Shown in pieces: positions 16,588-25,225 of a stretch of DNA of 35,468 bases. A model generated the notes under the pieces. It did not search any database. It was not told the DNA's origin and saw nothing but the letters and a program-made list of their open reading frames with translations. Numbering within the stretch: position 1 is the first letter of the stretch; every line of letters begins with the position of its first letter. This DNA is from an uncultured Fidelibacterota bacterium (GTDB lineage: Bacteria > Fidelibacterota > Marinisomatia > Marinisomatales > UBA8229), in assembly GCA_913041945.1 (NCBI GenBank), contig CAJWIT010000013.1, forward strand, positions 1 through 35,468. Direction: 5' to 3'. The position numbers and the translations under genes were made by a program.

Positions 16588-17553
16588 ATGGCCATAAACA
16601 AGCTTGGTTTGATTGGCGGGGGAAATATCGGCGGCGTTCTCTTTGCCGAAGCGGCGAAAAGACGTTTGGCCAAGAGAATCGGTTTCATGGATATAAAACC
16701 TCCGGATTTAGCCAAAGGCAAGGCACTGGACATTGCGGAAGGAGCACCGACCATTTCCACCGATATTCATTACGACGCCGGGAAAGAATTCAACGTTTTG
16801 GAAGGTTCGGATATCGTGATCAATACGGCTGGCGTTCCGCGGACCAAGCGCCCTGACGGTACGATTCCCACCCGCGAAGAACTTTTGCAGACCAACATCA
16901 AGATCACCAAGTCAGTGGCTGAAGGCATTCAAAAGTATTGTCCGGATGCGACCATTATTTCGATCGCGAATCCGCTGGATGCGATAGTGTATACGCTGTA
17001 TAAGATTTTGCAACCCCCGAAAAATAAATTGATGGGTATGGCCGGTCAGTTGGACAGCGGCCGCTACCGATATTTCGTGGCTCAGGAAGCCGGGGTATCG
17101 GTGGAAAACGTTGAAGCCCTTGTTTTAGGCGGACACGGCGACAATATGGTTCCAATCCGGTCATGCTGCCGCGTCGGCGGTATGCCAGTGGAGGAATTCG
17201 TATCCAAGGAAGCTTTGGAGGCAATCGAAACCCGCACCCGTAAAGCCGGCGGCGAAGTTGTCGGTTTAATGGGCATTGGCTCCGCCTTTGTATCTCCTGC
17301 CTGGGCGGCATTGGATATGGCCGAAGCGATCATTTATGACAAGAACAAGATCATTGCCACCTGCGCATTTCTAGAAGGCGAATACGGGGTAAATGGTATG
17401 TTCGTTGGAGTACCAGCCATACTGAACAAAGACGGCGTGGCCAAAGTTATCGAAGCTGATTTGAATGCCGCAGAAAAAGAAGCGCTGGCGAAATCGGTGG
17501 CCGGCGTGCGCAATACCTGTGATGAAGTGGAAGCAATGCTAAAAACTATGTAA
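16588..17553 (+). CDS. mdh: Malate dehydrogenase (LDH-like type)
   Basis: Oxidises malate to oxaloacetate with NAD. 321 residues. ATG 16588 is chosen because AAGGAG precedes it by 7 bases and the Rossmann motif then falls where the family has it (LGLIGGGNIGG, residues 6-16); the longer frame from 16534 adds an unconserved leader. Asp 35 after the second strand (FMDIKPPDLAKGKALDI) fits NAD specificity. Substrate and catalytic residues: Arg in GVPRTKRPDGTIPTREEL (85-99, a few residues longer than the usual GVPRKPGMSRDDL), ANPLDAIVY, GQLDSGRYR (Asp 156, Arg 159) and GGHGDNMVPI (His 183). The gene is richer in G+C (roughly 50% in four 60-base blocks counted at 16681-16920) than the suf genes after it (24 of 60 at 18301-18360). 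A strong terminator follows. Confidence 0.92.
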   Translation: MAINKLGLIGGGNIGGVLFAEAAKRRLAKRIGFMDIKPPDLAKGKALDIAEGAPTISTDIHYDAGKEFNVLEGSDIVINTAGVPRTKRPDGTIPTREELLQTNIKITKSVAEGIQKYCPDATIISIANPLDAIVYTLYKILQPPKNKLMGMAGQLDSGRYRYFVAQEAGVSVENVEALVLGGHGDNMVPIRSCCRVGGMPVEEFVSKEALEAIETRTRKAGGEVVGLMGIGSAFVSPAWAALDMAEAIIYDKNKIIATCAFLEGEYGVNGMFVGVPAILNKDGVAKVIEADLNAAEKEALAKSVAGVRNTCDEVEAMLKTM

Positions 17554-17618
17554 GATCGTATCTTTGAATGGACGTAGAGGTCCGGAAACGGGCTGTAAAC
17601 CATAAATCTGCTTTCACT

Positions 17619-17650
17619 AAAAAGCCTTCAGGATCCTGAAGGCTTTTTTT
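17619..17650 (+). terminator. Strong intrinsic terminator after malate dehydrogenase
   Basis: A perfect 30-base palindrome (17619-17648) built on GCCTTCAG-GATC-CTGAAGGC ends in seven T. Because it is symmetric with A-runs on the left, it could also act on the minus strand. It closes the citrate synthase-malate dehydrogenase segment before the suf promoter. Confidence 0.9.
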
Positions 17651-17687
17651 AAACCTGAGTAATGTATGAAGCCATATAAATTGTCAC

Positions 17688-17716
17688 TTGTATTATATAT
17701 TTTTTCCCATTATATT
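17688..17716 (+). promoter_or_regulatory. Sigma-70-like promoter of the suf operon
   Basis: TTGTAT (17688-17693), a 17-base spacer and TATATT (17711-17716) make a good housekeeping-type promoter. Transcription would start near 17723, only about 17 bases before the rrf2 start codon. Confidence 0.5.
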
Positions 17717-17718
17717 AA

Positions 17719-17739
17719 ATACGACTAAAATAATCGGAT
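17719..17739. promoter_or_regulatory. IscR-like operator over the suf start site
   Basis: An imperfect inverted repeat (ATACGACTA-AAA-TAATCGGAT, 7 of 9 pairs) runs from just after the -10 box up to the ATG of the rrf2 gene. Its GACTaAAATaaTCgg core resembles type 1 IscR sites. The encoded Rrf2 protein probably binds here and represses its own operon when its Fe-S cluster is present. Confidence 0.45.
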
Positions 17740-18141
17740 ATGCTTAAATTAACCCGTAAATTAGAATATGCTCTTATTGCCCTGAGGCACATCCAGGGAC
17801 AAGCCACAGAAAAAATTGTAAGCACTAAGGAAATCGCTGAAACCCATCGGATTCCTCTGCAGCTGCTGGCAAAAACACTCCAGCAATTGGCCAAACATAA
17901 TATCATTGAGGCTATACAGGGAGCCCATGGAGGATATAGATTGAAAAAATCTCTGGATAATATCAACATGAACGCTTTGATCCAAATTCTGGAAGGTCCA
18001 ATTGGAATTATGGATTGTTCTGCAGATTCAAACTGTGTTCAGCTTGATATTTGCAATATCCGTAAACCCATCAACCGTGTAAATGAAGCCATCGTTTCCA
18101 TGTTCGATAATTTGACTTTGGCCGACATTACAAGACATTAA
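17740..18141 (+). CDS. Rrf2/IscR-family Fe-S-sensing transcription regulator
   Basis: 133 residues. The winged-helix opens with [18 protein letters not shown], then [20 protein letters not shown] (recognition region) and [13 protein letters not shown] (wing), the classic Rrf2 layout. Three cysteines follow with C-x5-C-x5-C spacing ([13 protein letters not shown]), the same as the [2Fe-2S] ligands of IscR. It is the first gene of the suf operon, with sufB starting 2 bases after its stop. A palindrome of IscR type covers its own promoter and start, so it most likely adjusts suf expression to Fe-S demand by autorepression. No clear Shine-Dalgarno site precedes the ATG; the leader is very short. 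Confidence 0.9.
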   Translation: MLKLTRKLEYALIALRHIQGQATEKIVSTKEIAETHRIPLQLLAKTLQQLAKHNIIEAIQGAHGGYRLKKSLDNINMNALIQILEGPIGIMDCSADSNCVQLDICNIRKPINRVNEAIVSMFDNLTLADITRH

Positions 18142-18142
18142 G

Positions 18143-19600
18143 ATGAAGAATACATTGAAAAAAGAAAATAGTATAATTGATGAAGCCATCAGCCAGGATT
18201 ATAAATACGGATTTGTCACGGATATTGAACAGGAAACAATTCCTCCGGGGTTGAGTGAAGATGTAATTCGGGTTATTTCCGCAAAGAAAGGTGAACCGGA
18301 CTGGCTCAGAGACTGGCGATTAAAGTCATACAAAAACTGGGGAAAAATGAAAAATCCTTCCTGGGCACATATCACATATCCATCTATTGATTATCAGTCA
18401 ATTAGCTACTATTCTGCCCCTAAGGAAAAAAAAGAATTAAAAAGCCTGGATGAGGTTGACCCGGAATTGCTGGAGACCTATAACAAATTGGGGATTCCCC
18501 TGCAAGAACAGAAAATGTTAGCTGGTGTTGCTGTGGATGCTGTGTTTGATAGTGTCTCAGTTGCTACAACCTTTAAAGAAGACCTAAAAAAACACGGTAT
18601 TATTTTCTGTTCATTCTCAGAGGCAGTTCACAACCATCCGAATCTTGTGAAAAAATATCTTGGATCGGTTGTACCTATGACTGATAATTTTTTTGCTGCG
18701 CTGAATTCCGCAGTTTTCAGCGATGGATCGTTTGTATACATTCCCAAAGGCGTTCGCTGTCCCATGGAACTGTCAACCTATTTCAGGATCAATGCAGCAA
18801 ATACCGGGCAATTTGAACGGACTCTCATTGTAGCAGATGAAGGCAGCTATGTGAGCTACCTGGAGGGGTGCACTGCTCCCATGCGTGATGAAAACCAACT
18901 CCATGCTGCCGTTGTTGAATTAATTGCTCATAAAGACGCTGAAATCAAATATTCCACTGTCCAAAATTGGTATCCAGGAGATAAAGACGGAAAGGGAGGA
19001 ATTTATAATTTTGTAACAAAGAGAGGTACATGTCTGGAAGACAATTCAAAAATCTCCTGGACCCAAGTGGAAACCGGGTCTGCCATTACCTGGAAATATC
19101 CCAGCGTCATTCTAAAGGGTGATAATTCAAAAGGAGAATTTTATTCCGTTGCGCTTACCAACAATCATCAGCAGGCCGATACGGGGACAAAAATGATTCA
19201 TTTAGGGAGTAACACCAGCAGCACAATTATCTCGAAAGGAATTTCTGCCGGCAAAAGCCAGAATACATACCGGGGACAGGTGAAGATTATGAAAAATGCT
19301 GAAAATGCCCGGAACTATTCCCAGTGCGATTCCATACTCATCGGAAGTGAGTGCGGAGCTCATACGTTTCCCTACATTGATGTTCGAAATCCAACTGCCA
19401 AAATGGAACACGAAGCTTCCACCTCCAACATTGGCGAAGAGCAATTGTTTTACTGCAACCAGAGAGGATTGTCTACGGAAAATGCAGTTTCTTTAATTGT
19501 GAATGGATTTTGTAAAGAAGTATTTAAAGAACTGCCCATGGAATTTGCAGTGGAAGCACAAAAACTTATGGAGGTCAGTTTGGAAGGAAGTGTGGGCTAA
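18143..19600 (+). CDS. sufB: Fe-S cluster assembly scaffold SufB
   Basis: Scaffold subunit of the SufBCD complex, on which new Fe-S clusters are built in the cytoplasm. 485 residues, the normal SufB length. Family markers include [55 protein letters not shown], the beta-helix segment [20 protein letters not shown] and the C-terminal [20 protein letters not shown] with its conserved Cys. The start is 1 base after the Rrf2 stop codon, and sufC begins 6 bases after its end, so translation is probably coupled. Confidence 0.96.
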   Translation: MKNTLKKENSIIDEAISQDYKYGFVTDIEQETIPPGLSEDVIRVISAKKGEPDWLRDWRLKSYKNWGKMKNPSWAHITYPSIDYQSISYYSAPKEKKELKSLDEVDPELLETYNKLGIPLQEQKMLAGVAVDAVFDSVSVATTFKEDLKKHGIIFCSFSEAVHNHPNLVKKYLGSVVPMTDNFFAALNSAVFSDGSFVYIPKGVRCPMELSTYFRINAANTGQFERTLIVADEGSYVSYLEGCTAPMRDENQLHAAVVELIAHKDAEIKYSTVQNWYPGDKDGKGGIYNFVTKRGTCLEDNSKISWTQVETGSAITWKYPSVILKGDNSKGEFYSVALTNNHQQADTGTKMIHLGSNTSSTIISKGISAGKSQNTYRGQVKIMKNAENARNYSQCDSILIGSECGAHTFPYIDVRNPTAKMEHEASTSNIGEEQLFYCNQRGLSTENAVSLIVNGFCKEVFKELPMEFAVEAQKLMEVSLEGSVG

Positions 19601-19606
19601 TAGGCT

Positions 19607-20347
19607 ATGCTGGAAATAAAAAATCTTTGTGCTGCGGTTGAAAATAAAGAGATTCTTAAGGGGATAAACTTGAATGTGAAACAGGGAGAAGTTCATGCAA
19701 TAATGGGGCGAAATGGTTCAGGGAAAAGTACTCTGGCGAATCTCATTGCTGGCAAAAACAATTATTCTGTCACTTCCGGAGAGGTCTACTACAAAGAAAA
19801 AAATATTGCAGCTATTTCCCCGGAAGATCGTGCTTTAAATGGAATTTTTCTCTCATTTCAATACCCCGTTGTAATCCCTGGAGTAAACACCACCTACTTT
19901 CTTAAGGAGGCATTGAATGCAAAACGTCGCAACCGGGAAGAGGAAGAAATTAATGCGGCTGACTTCATGCGACTCATCAAGGAAAAACTAAAGGAAGTTG
20001 ATCTAGATGAAACCTACCTGAAGCGATCAGTAAATGACGGTTTTTCCGGCGGAGAAAAAAAACGGAATGAAATTTTACAAATGTTAATTCTAGAGCCGGA
20101 ACTGGCAGTTCTGGATGAAACCGATTCCGGTTTGGATATTGACGCTTTAAAAACCATTGCTCATGGAATCAATCAGTATCGCCGGGAAGACAGAGCTATT
20201 ATCTTAATCACACATTACCAGCGATTATTAAAATATGCTGTTCCAGATTATGTTCATGTCCTCATGAACGGCCAAATTGTGAAGTCCGGCGGAAAAGAAC
20301 TGGCGTTAGAATTAGAAGAAAAGGGTTATTCCTGGCTGGAAAAATGA
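19607..20347 (+). CDS. sufC: Fe-S assembly ATPase SufC
   Basis: ABC-type ATPase that drives conformational change of the SufB-SufD scaffold. 246 residues. Walker A is GRNGSGKSTL (about 35-44), the signature is FSGGEKKRNEILQML (about 147-161), Walker B is LAVLDETDSGLDIDAL and the switch His is in LITHYQRLL. The SGGEKKRNE form and the ETDSGLD D-loop are typical of SufC rather than of transport ATPases. Its last 4 bases overlap the sufD start (ATGA). Confidence 0.96.
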   Translation: MLEIKNLCAAVENKEILKGINLNVKQGEVHAIMGRNGSGKSTLANLIAGKNNYSVTSGEVYYKEKNIAAISPEDRALNGIFLSFQYPVVIPGVNTTYFLKEALNAKRRNREEEEINAADFMRLIKEKLKEVDLDETYLKRSVNDGFSGGEKKRNEILQMLILEPELAVLDETDSGLDIDALKTIAHGINQYRREDRAIILITHYQRLLKYAVPDYVHVLMNGQIVKSGGKELALELEEKGYSWLEK

Positions 20348-21600
20348 ATTATTTACAGCGTCAATTTCATGCATTGCTGGATCACTGTCTGGATGAGAGA
20401 AAAGAAATTCGATCATTGCGAAAAACAGCTTTTGACCGGTTTAATCAATTAGGGTTCCCCACGAAAAAATGGGAGGAATGGCAATTCACAGATTTTTCAG
20501 AAATTAGAAAAAATGAGTATCGTTTAGCATGGGGAAAAGATCTTCCGAAAATTCCAGATAAAATTCCGGGATTGATTCCCGACACTTATTCTATTATCAT
20601 CATTAACGGTCATTATCAACCACAGTTGACCAAATTACCTACGGGAGTTTCAGTAAAATCACATGAGGATTTTTCTCAGATAGACGGGGATGAATACAGC
20701 TTGAATGGCAATCAGAATCCTTTTTTGGCATTGAACACAGCCCTGATGAATTCAGAAATTTCACTGATAGTCGAACCGGATTCAATCATTGAAAAACCAA
20801 TTCAAATCATTCATCTCACAACTGCTCTTTCTGATCAATTCATGAACCATCCACGGCTTGTGTTTCAAATTGGAAGAAATTCTCAAGCTACACTTGTTGA
20901 GCATTATATAGGTGAAACGAAAATTCCTTACTTTGTCAATCCGGTTACACAGGTTTCAATTGATGAGAATGCTTCATTAAACTACATTCGAATTCTGGAA
21001 GAAGATATATTCGGGTGCCACACTGCCACAACTAATTACATCCTCAAAAATGATGCACGGTTAAACACAACCTCCTTTTCTTCCGGCGCTAAATTATTTC
21101 GTCACGACATAAAACTTGACTTTGCAGGCGATGGCGGTGAAGCTGTTTTCAATGGTCTTTGCCTGACAGAAGATCAACAACACCATGACCAACATGTGAT
21201 TGTGGACCACCAACAAAATTTCTGCCAAAGCCGACAATTGTTTAAATATATTTTAGCGGAAAAATCCTCCGGAGTTTTCAATGGAAAAGTTGTTGTCCGG
21301 AAAAACACAAAACAGACTGATGCTGATCAATCCAACCGGAATTTACTGCTAAGCCCCTCAGCATTGATGAATGCCAATCCGCAATTGGAAATTTTATCTG
21401 ATGATGTAAAATGTTCCCATGGATCCTCCACCGGCGAATTGGATGATGATGCTATATTTTACTTACAAACCAGGGGGATTGATTCTGAAACTGCCAAATC
21501 ACTATTAATTCATGGGTTCGCAAATGAAATCATCGAAAAGGTGAAACCAATTTCTATCCAGGATTATATCCATAACCAGTTCACTGATTGGCTCTCATGA
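20344..21600 (+). CDS. sufD: Fe-S cluster assembly protein SufD
   Basis: Partner of SufB in the SufB-C2-D scaffold; helps iron entry. 418 residues. N-terminal helical part contains FPTKKWEEWQFTDFSEI. The C-terminal beta-helix ends with CSHGSSTGELDDDAIFYLQT (the conserved His lies in SHG) and RGIDSETAKSLLIHGFANEI, the usual SufD end. It overlaps sufC and sufE by 4 bases at each side, consistent with tight translational coupling. Confidence 0.93.
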   Translation: MNYLQRQFHALLDHCLDERKEIRSLRKTAFDRFNQLGFPTKKWEEWQFTDFSEIRKNEYRLAWGKDLPKIPDKIPGLIPDTYSIIIINGHYQPQLTKLPTGVSVKSHEDFSQIDGDEYSLNGNQNPFLALNTALMNSEISLIVEPDSIIEKPIQIIHLTTALSDQFMNHPRLVFQIGRNSQATLVEHYIGETKIPYFVNPVTQVSIDENASLNYIRILEEDIFGCHTATTNYILKNDARLNTTSFSSGAKLFRHDIKLDFAGDGGEAVFNGLCLTEDQQHHDQHVIVDHQQNFCQSRQLFKYILAEKSSGVFNGKVVVRKNTKQTDADQSNRNLLLSPSALMNANPQLEILSDDVKCSHGSSTGELDDDAIFYLQTRGIDSETAKSLLIHGFANEIIEKVKPISIQDYIHNQFTDWLS

Positions 21601-22010
21601 AAACTATTCAGCAGGCTTTGGAGGAAATCAGTGCTGATTTTGAAATTTTACCGGATCCAAAAGATAAATTTGTCCAACTCCTGGATTTAGGAAAACAAAG
21701 TTCCGGACTTCCTTCCAAATTAAAAACAGAACAAAATAAAATTTATGGATGTATGTCCCAGGCATGGGTCGTAGGGAAAAAACAACCGGATCTGACTTTT
21801 GTTTTTCAAACTGATTCAGATGCACTGATTGTAAAAGGTTTGCTCCGGCTTTTGGAAATGGTACTGAACAACCGTATGCCGGAAGAAATTAAGATCATGG
21901 AAGCTGAATCTCTTCTGGAATCTCTGGGACTGGGATATTCAATTACCAGCCAAAGAACTCATGGCTTTGCGAGCGCTTTACATAAAATCAAGATGGAGAT
22001 ATTAAAGTAA
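21597..22010 (+). CDS. sufE: Sulfur acceptor protein SufE
   Basis: Takes persulfide sulfur from the SufS desulfurase and hands it to SufB. ATG 21597 gives 137 residues and forms an ATGA overlap with the sufD stop; the frame is also open to a TTG at 21588. The active cysteine is in KIYGCMSQAWVVG (about residue 47), equivalent to the GCxSQxW motif of SufE. The family end (SQRTHGFASALHKIK) is intact. The stop shares one base with the sufT start (TAATG). Confidence 0.92.
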   Translation: MKTIQQALEEISADFEILPDPKDKFVQLLDLGKQSSGLPSKLKTEQNKIYGCMSQAWVVGKKQPDLTFVFQTDSDALIVKGLLRLLEMVLNNRMPEEIKIMEAESLLESLGLGYSITSQRTHGFASALHKIKMEILK

Positions 22011-22552
22011 TGTTAGGAAATGAAGAACTAATAGTGAAACGGGATGTGGATGCACATCTTGTACCCTCCGGCGATAAAATTACTATAAAAAAAGGAGAAT
22101 CGGTCCAAATCACTCAAGCTCTTGGTGGAAGTTACACGGTGATAATCCGTGGAAACATGGCCCAAATCAACAGTGAAAATGCGGATGCATTAGGCAAAGA
22201 AAAAACGACTCCAAAAAAAACTGAAGCCATCCAGGGCGACTTTCATGAGGATCTGATCTGGGAACAATTAAAAACATGTTACGATCCTGAAATTCCTGTA
22301 AACATTGCAGAGTTAGGTTTGATTTACGACTGCCGACCCTTCGAACTGGAAGACGGTCAATGGAGAATTGAAATAAAAATGACCCTCACAGCTCCCGGAT
22401 GTGGAATGGGTCCCAGCATTGCGTCAGAAGTAAAAAGTAAAGTTGAATCCATCCCCGGTGTAGCTGAAGCCAATGTTGCACTGGTTTGGGAACCACCGTG
22501 GAATATGGAAATGATGTCTGAGGAAGCCTGGCTTCAGCTAGGCATGATGTAA
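22010..22552 (+). CDS. sufT: SufT-type Fe-S maturation factor (MIP18/DUF59 domain)
   Basis: 180 residues. A SufT-specific N-terminal part (residues 1-60: LIVKRDVDAHLVPSGDKITI and TQALGGSYTVIIRG) is followed by an MIP18/DUF59 domain. That domain carries DPEIPVNIAELGLIYDCRP and the conserved cysteine segment MTLTAPGCGMGPSIASEV. SufT proteins help mature Fe-S enzymes when demand is high. Its place between sufE and sufS in the operon supports this role. The start codon overlaps the sufE stop by one base. Confidence 0.9.
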   Translation: MLGNEELIVKRDVDAHLVPSGDKITIKKGESVQITQALGGSYTVIIRGNMAQINSENADALGKEKTTPKKTEAIQGDFHEDLIWEQLKTCYDPEIPVNIAELGLIYDCRPFELEDGQWRIEIKMTLTAPGCGMGPSIASEVKSKVESIPGVAEANVALVWEPPWNMEMMSEEAWLQLGMM

Positions 22553-22556
22553 AGCT

Positions 22557-23774
22557 ATGCTGGACATAGACTCAATCCGTAAGGATTTTCCATTCCTTGA
22601 AGCGGAAAACGGTGAAAATCCCTTAGTCTATTTTGACAACGCTTCCACAACACAAAAACCAATTCAAGTCCTGAATAAACTTGACCAATTCTACCGTAAA
22701 TCCAACGCCAATGTTCACCGTGGAGTGTACCGTTTAAGCCAGCAGGCAACAGACGCTTATGAAAACGCACGAAAAAAAATTGCGGGTTTTATCAACGCAA
22801 AAGATGACCGTTCCATAATTTTTACCAGGGGAACAACAGAAAGCATTAATCTAGTTGCCTACGCCTGGGCTCAGCAGCAGTTGAAACCAGGAGATGAAAT
22901 CCTGGTCACGGAAATGGAACACCATTCCAACCTGGTTCCCTGGCAGATTACAGCTGAACGGACCGGAGCGATATTAAAATACATTCCCCTCAATGATGAT
23001 TTGGAATTAGATCTGGAAAAACCTGAAAAATATTTTACTCCGAAGACAAAAGTATTTGCACTCATCCATAAATCAAATGCCCTGGGGAAACTCAACCCGG
23101 TGCAACAACTCATTCGCCATGCGAAAACCGTAGGCGCAATTACGGTGGTGGACGGTGCCCAGAGCGTCCCCCACACAACCGTAGATGTACAACAATTAGG
23201 GTGTGACTTTTTCGCATTTTCCGGTCACAAAATGCTGGGGCCAACCGGTGTGGGAGTTTTGTTCGGGAAACCGGAACTTCTGGAATCCATGGAACCGTTT
23301 CAGAGTGGAGGCGAAATGATTGAGAAGGTCACCATGACACATTCCACCTGGAACGACATCCCCTGGAAGTTCGAAGCTGGAACGCCCAATATTGCCCAGG
23401 CGGTTGGGTTGGGAAAAGCCATTGATTTTTTACAAAATATCAGTATGAAAAAAGTTGAGGAACATATAGGAGAACTGACTGAATACGGAATGAAAAACCT
23501 CAGTGAAATCAATGGAGTGCGTATTTACAATAAAAAGAATATTCACGGTGGGATAATCAGCTTCAATGTAGATGGAGTTCATCCCCACGATTTAGCGCAA
23601 TTTCTTGACCAGGATAACATTGCTATACGTACGGGACATCACTGCACCCAGCCCATCATGAAAAAGCTGGGAATCAGCGGCACCGCGCGAATCTCCTTTT
23701 ATATTTACAATACAAAGGAAGAAATTGATAAATTATGCGGTTGTATGAAATCAACCCTTAATTACTTTGCCTGA
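22557..23774 (+). CDS. sufS: Cysteine desulfurase SufS
   Basis: PLP enzyme that removes sulfur from cysteine, making a persulfide and alanine for Fe-S assembly. 405 residues, group II (SufS/CsdA) type. Landmarks: VYFDNASTTQKP near the N-terminus, EMEHHSNLVPWQ (the His that stacks on PLP), VVDGAQSVPH (PLP-contacting Asp and Gln), FAFSGHKMLGPTGVGVL (PLP Lys) and RTGHHCTQPIMKKLG (catalytic Cys, near residue 360). It starts 4 bases after sufT and is followed after 9 bases by the deaminase gene. Confidence 0.95.
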   Translation: MLDIDSIRKDFPFLEAENGENPLVYFDNASTTQKPIQVLNKLDQFYRKSNANVHRGVYRLSQQATDAYENARKKIAGFINAKDDRSIIFTRGTTESINLVAYAWAQQQLKPGDEILVTEMEHHSNLVPWQITAERTGAILKYIPLNDDLELDLEKPEKYFTPKTKVFALIHKSNALGKLNPVQQLIRHAKTVGAITVVDGAQSVPHTTVDVQQLGCDFFAFSGHKMLGPTGVGVLFGKPELLESMEPFQSGGEMIEKVTMTHSTWNDIPWKFEAGTPNIAQAVGLGKAIDFLQNISMKKVEEHIGELTEYGMKNLSEINGVRIYNKKNIHGGIISFNVDGVHPHDLAQFLDQDNIAIRTGHHCTQPIMKKLGISGTARISFYIYNTKEEIDKLCGCMKSTLNYFA

Positions 23775-23783
23775 CAATTACGT

Positions 23784-24212
23784 ATGACTGATACCCGAAT
23801 TTCCTGGAGAAAATATTTTATGAATATCGCCAACGAAGTGGCCACTCGTTCTACCTGTGACCGAAAGCATGTAGGCGCTGTAATCGTTCGGGATAAAACC
23901 ATCCTTTCCACAGGATATAACGGGAGTATCCGCGGTCTGCCCCATTGTGATGAAGTTGGCCATGAGATGGAAAACGACCACTGCATACGAACGATTCACG
24001 CGGAAGCGAATGCTATCGTGCAGGCGGCCCGTAACGGTGTTCAGATTGATAATACGGAAATCTTTATCACCGCTTCACCCTGCTATGATTGTTTTAAGAT
24101 GATCGCCAATGCAGGAATTAAAATAATTTACTATGGTGAATTTTATCGGGAAGAACGCATCATTACCCACGCAAAAGAACTGGGCATTGAGCTGGTTCAT
24201 CTGGAAGTATAA
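23784..24212 (+). CDS. dCMP deaminase family protein (ComEB-like)
   Basis: Zinc deaminase that converts dCMP to dUMP for dTMP synthesis in characterised members. 142 residues. Zinc ligands and the proton-shuttle Glu are in TIHAEANAIVQAA (about 71-83) and ITASPCYDCFKMI (about 92-104). The N-terminal STCDRKHVGAVIVRD, TGYNGSIRGLPHCDE and CIRTIHAE regions match the dCMP-deaminase subgroup rather than riboflavin or tRNA deaminases. It is the last gene of the suf run, 9 bases after sufS; no functional link with Fe-S assembly is obvious, so it may simply be carried in the transcript. Confidence 0.88.
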   Translation: MTDTRISWRKYFMNIANEVATRSTCDRKHVGAVIVRDKTILSTGYNGSIRGLPHCDEVGHEMENDHCIRTIHAEANAIVQAARNGVQIDNTEIFITASPCYDCFKMIANAGIKIIYYGEFYREERIITHAKELGIELVHLEV

Positions 24213-24244
24213 AATCGCGATAGTACTTCTTTGGAGAGACCAGG

Positions 24245-24268
24245 AATTGGAAATAGCAGATTCCAATT
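24245..24268. promoter_or_regulatory. Perfect 8-bp inverted repeat upstream of the importer operon
   Basis: AATTGGAA (24245-24252) and TTCCAATT (24261-24268) flank an 8-base spacer in the 83-base gap before livH. There is no T-tract, so a regulator site is likelier than a terminator. No known consensus is recognised. Confidence 0.35.
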
Positions 24269-24295
24269 GATAACAAAAGGGACACCTACTGAGTT

Positions 24296-25225
24296 ATGAA
24301 TGACGTGCTCACCGGTCTTCTACAGGAATCTGTAAGTGGTATTGCATTGGGCTGCATTTATGCTCTTATTGCATTTGGGTTTACCCTGATATATAGAGCC
24401 ACGGAAGTGGTGAACTTTGCCCAGGGTGAACTCATGATGGTAGGGGCTTATGTAAATTTCTTTTTTGTAACGCAATTCTCTGGAGTATTAGGTGGTGTAA
24501 ATTTTTGGGTCTACCTTTTCGCATTCGCCGGTTCAATCATTTTTGCCATTCTTTTCGGGATCTTGCTGGATTATATCATCAACAGGCCATTAAAAGATGA
24601 ACCTGTTTTTTCGGTCATTATGGCCACCATCAGTTTAGCCATTATTTTGCGTTCGCTTACCGCTATAATTGCCGGTCCTATCAGTCTTGTTCCCGCATCT
24701 CCATTTGGTGATAATACGTTTAATATTGGTTCGGTTGTTATTTCAATTCTTGATATTTCAATCATTATCTGGACAATTGTCTTGATGGCTATTTTCTATT
24801 TCTTTTTCAATAAGACACGTTGGGGTATTGCTATGAAAGCAACCTCAACTGATCCTGAAGCAGCCCAGCTCATGGGTATCCCTATCAAACAGGTCTATCG
24901 ATTTGTTTGGATTTTTGCTGCACTGGTCGGTGTAATCGGCGGTGTATTATTAGCACCCCGAATGGCGTTATTAGATACCAACATAAGCTATTTGGGTTTA
25001 AAAGCATTTCCTGCGGCGATATTGGGTGGATTCGGTTCAATTCCCGGAGCAGTAGTAGGCGGAATCATTTTGGGTATTATTGAAACCATAAGTATGGGAA
25101 CGCTTTCTTTCCATTTTGAATGGGTAAAAGAGATCAACGATATCATAGTCTGGATCGTGCTCATTGTAGTGCTGATGATCAGGCCCAATGGGTTATTTGG
25201 AATCGCAAAAGTGAAAAGGGTATAA
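24296..25225 (+). CDS. livH: Branched-chain amino acid-type ABC permease LivH
   Basis: First transmembrane subunit of a HAAT-family importer. 309 residues with about eight hydrophobic helices. Family marks include GIALGCIYALIAFGFTLIYRATEVVNFAQGE split over the first helix and loop, KATSTDPEAAQLMGI (the EAA-like loop that contacts the ATPases), AFPAAILGGFGSIPGAVVGG and the final MIRPNGLFG. The stop shares one base with the livM start (TAATG). The operon order livH-livM-binding protein-livG-livF-acyl-CoA synthetase suggests that the cargo is a carboxylate to be activated with CoA, as an alternative to an amino acid. Confidence 0.92.
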   Translation: MNDVLTGLLQESVSGIALGCIYALIAFGFTLIYRATEVVNFAQGELMMVGAYVNFFFVTQFSGVLGGVNFWVYLFAFAGSIIFAILFGILLDYIINRPLKDEPVFSVIMATISLAIILRSLTAIIAGPISLVPASPFGDNTFNIGSVVISILDISIIIWTIVLMAIFYFFFNKTRWGIAMKATSTDPEAAQLMGIPIKQVYRFVWIFAALVGVIGGVLLAPRMALLDTNISYLGLKAFPAAILGGFGSIPGAVVGGIILGIIETISMGTLSFHFEWVKEINDIIVWIVLIVVLMIRPNGLFGIAKVKRV

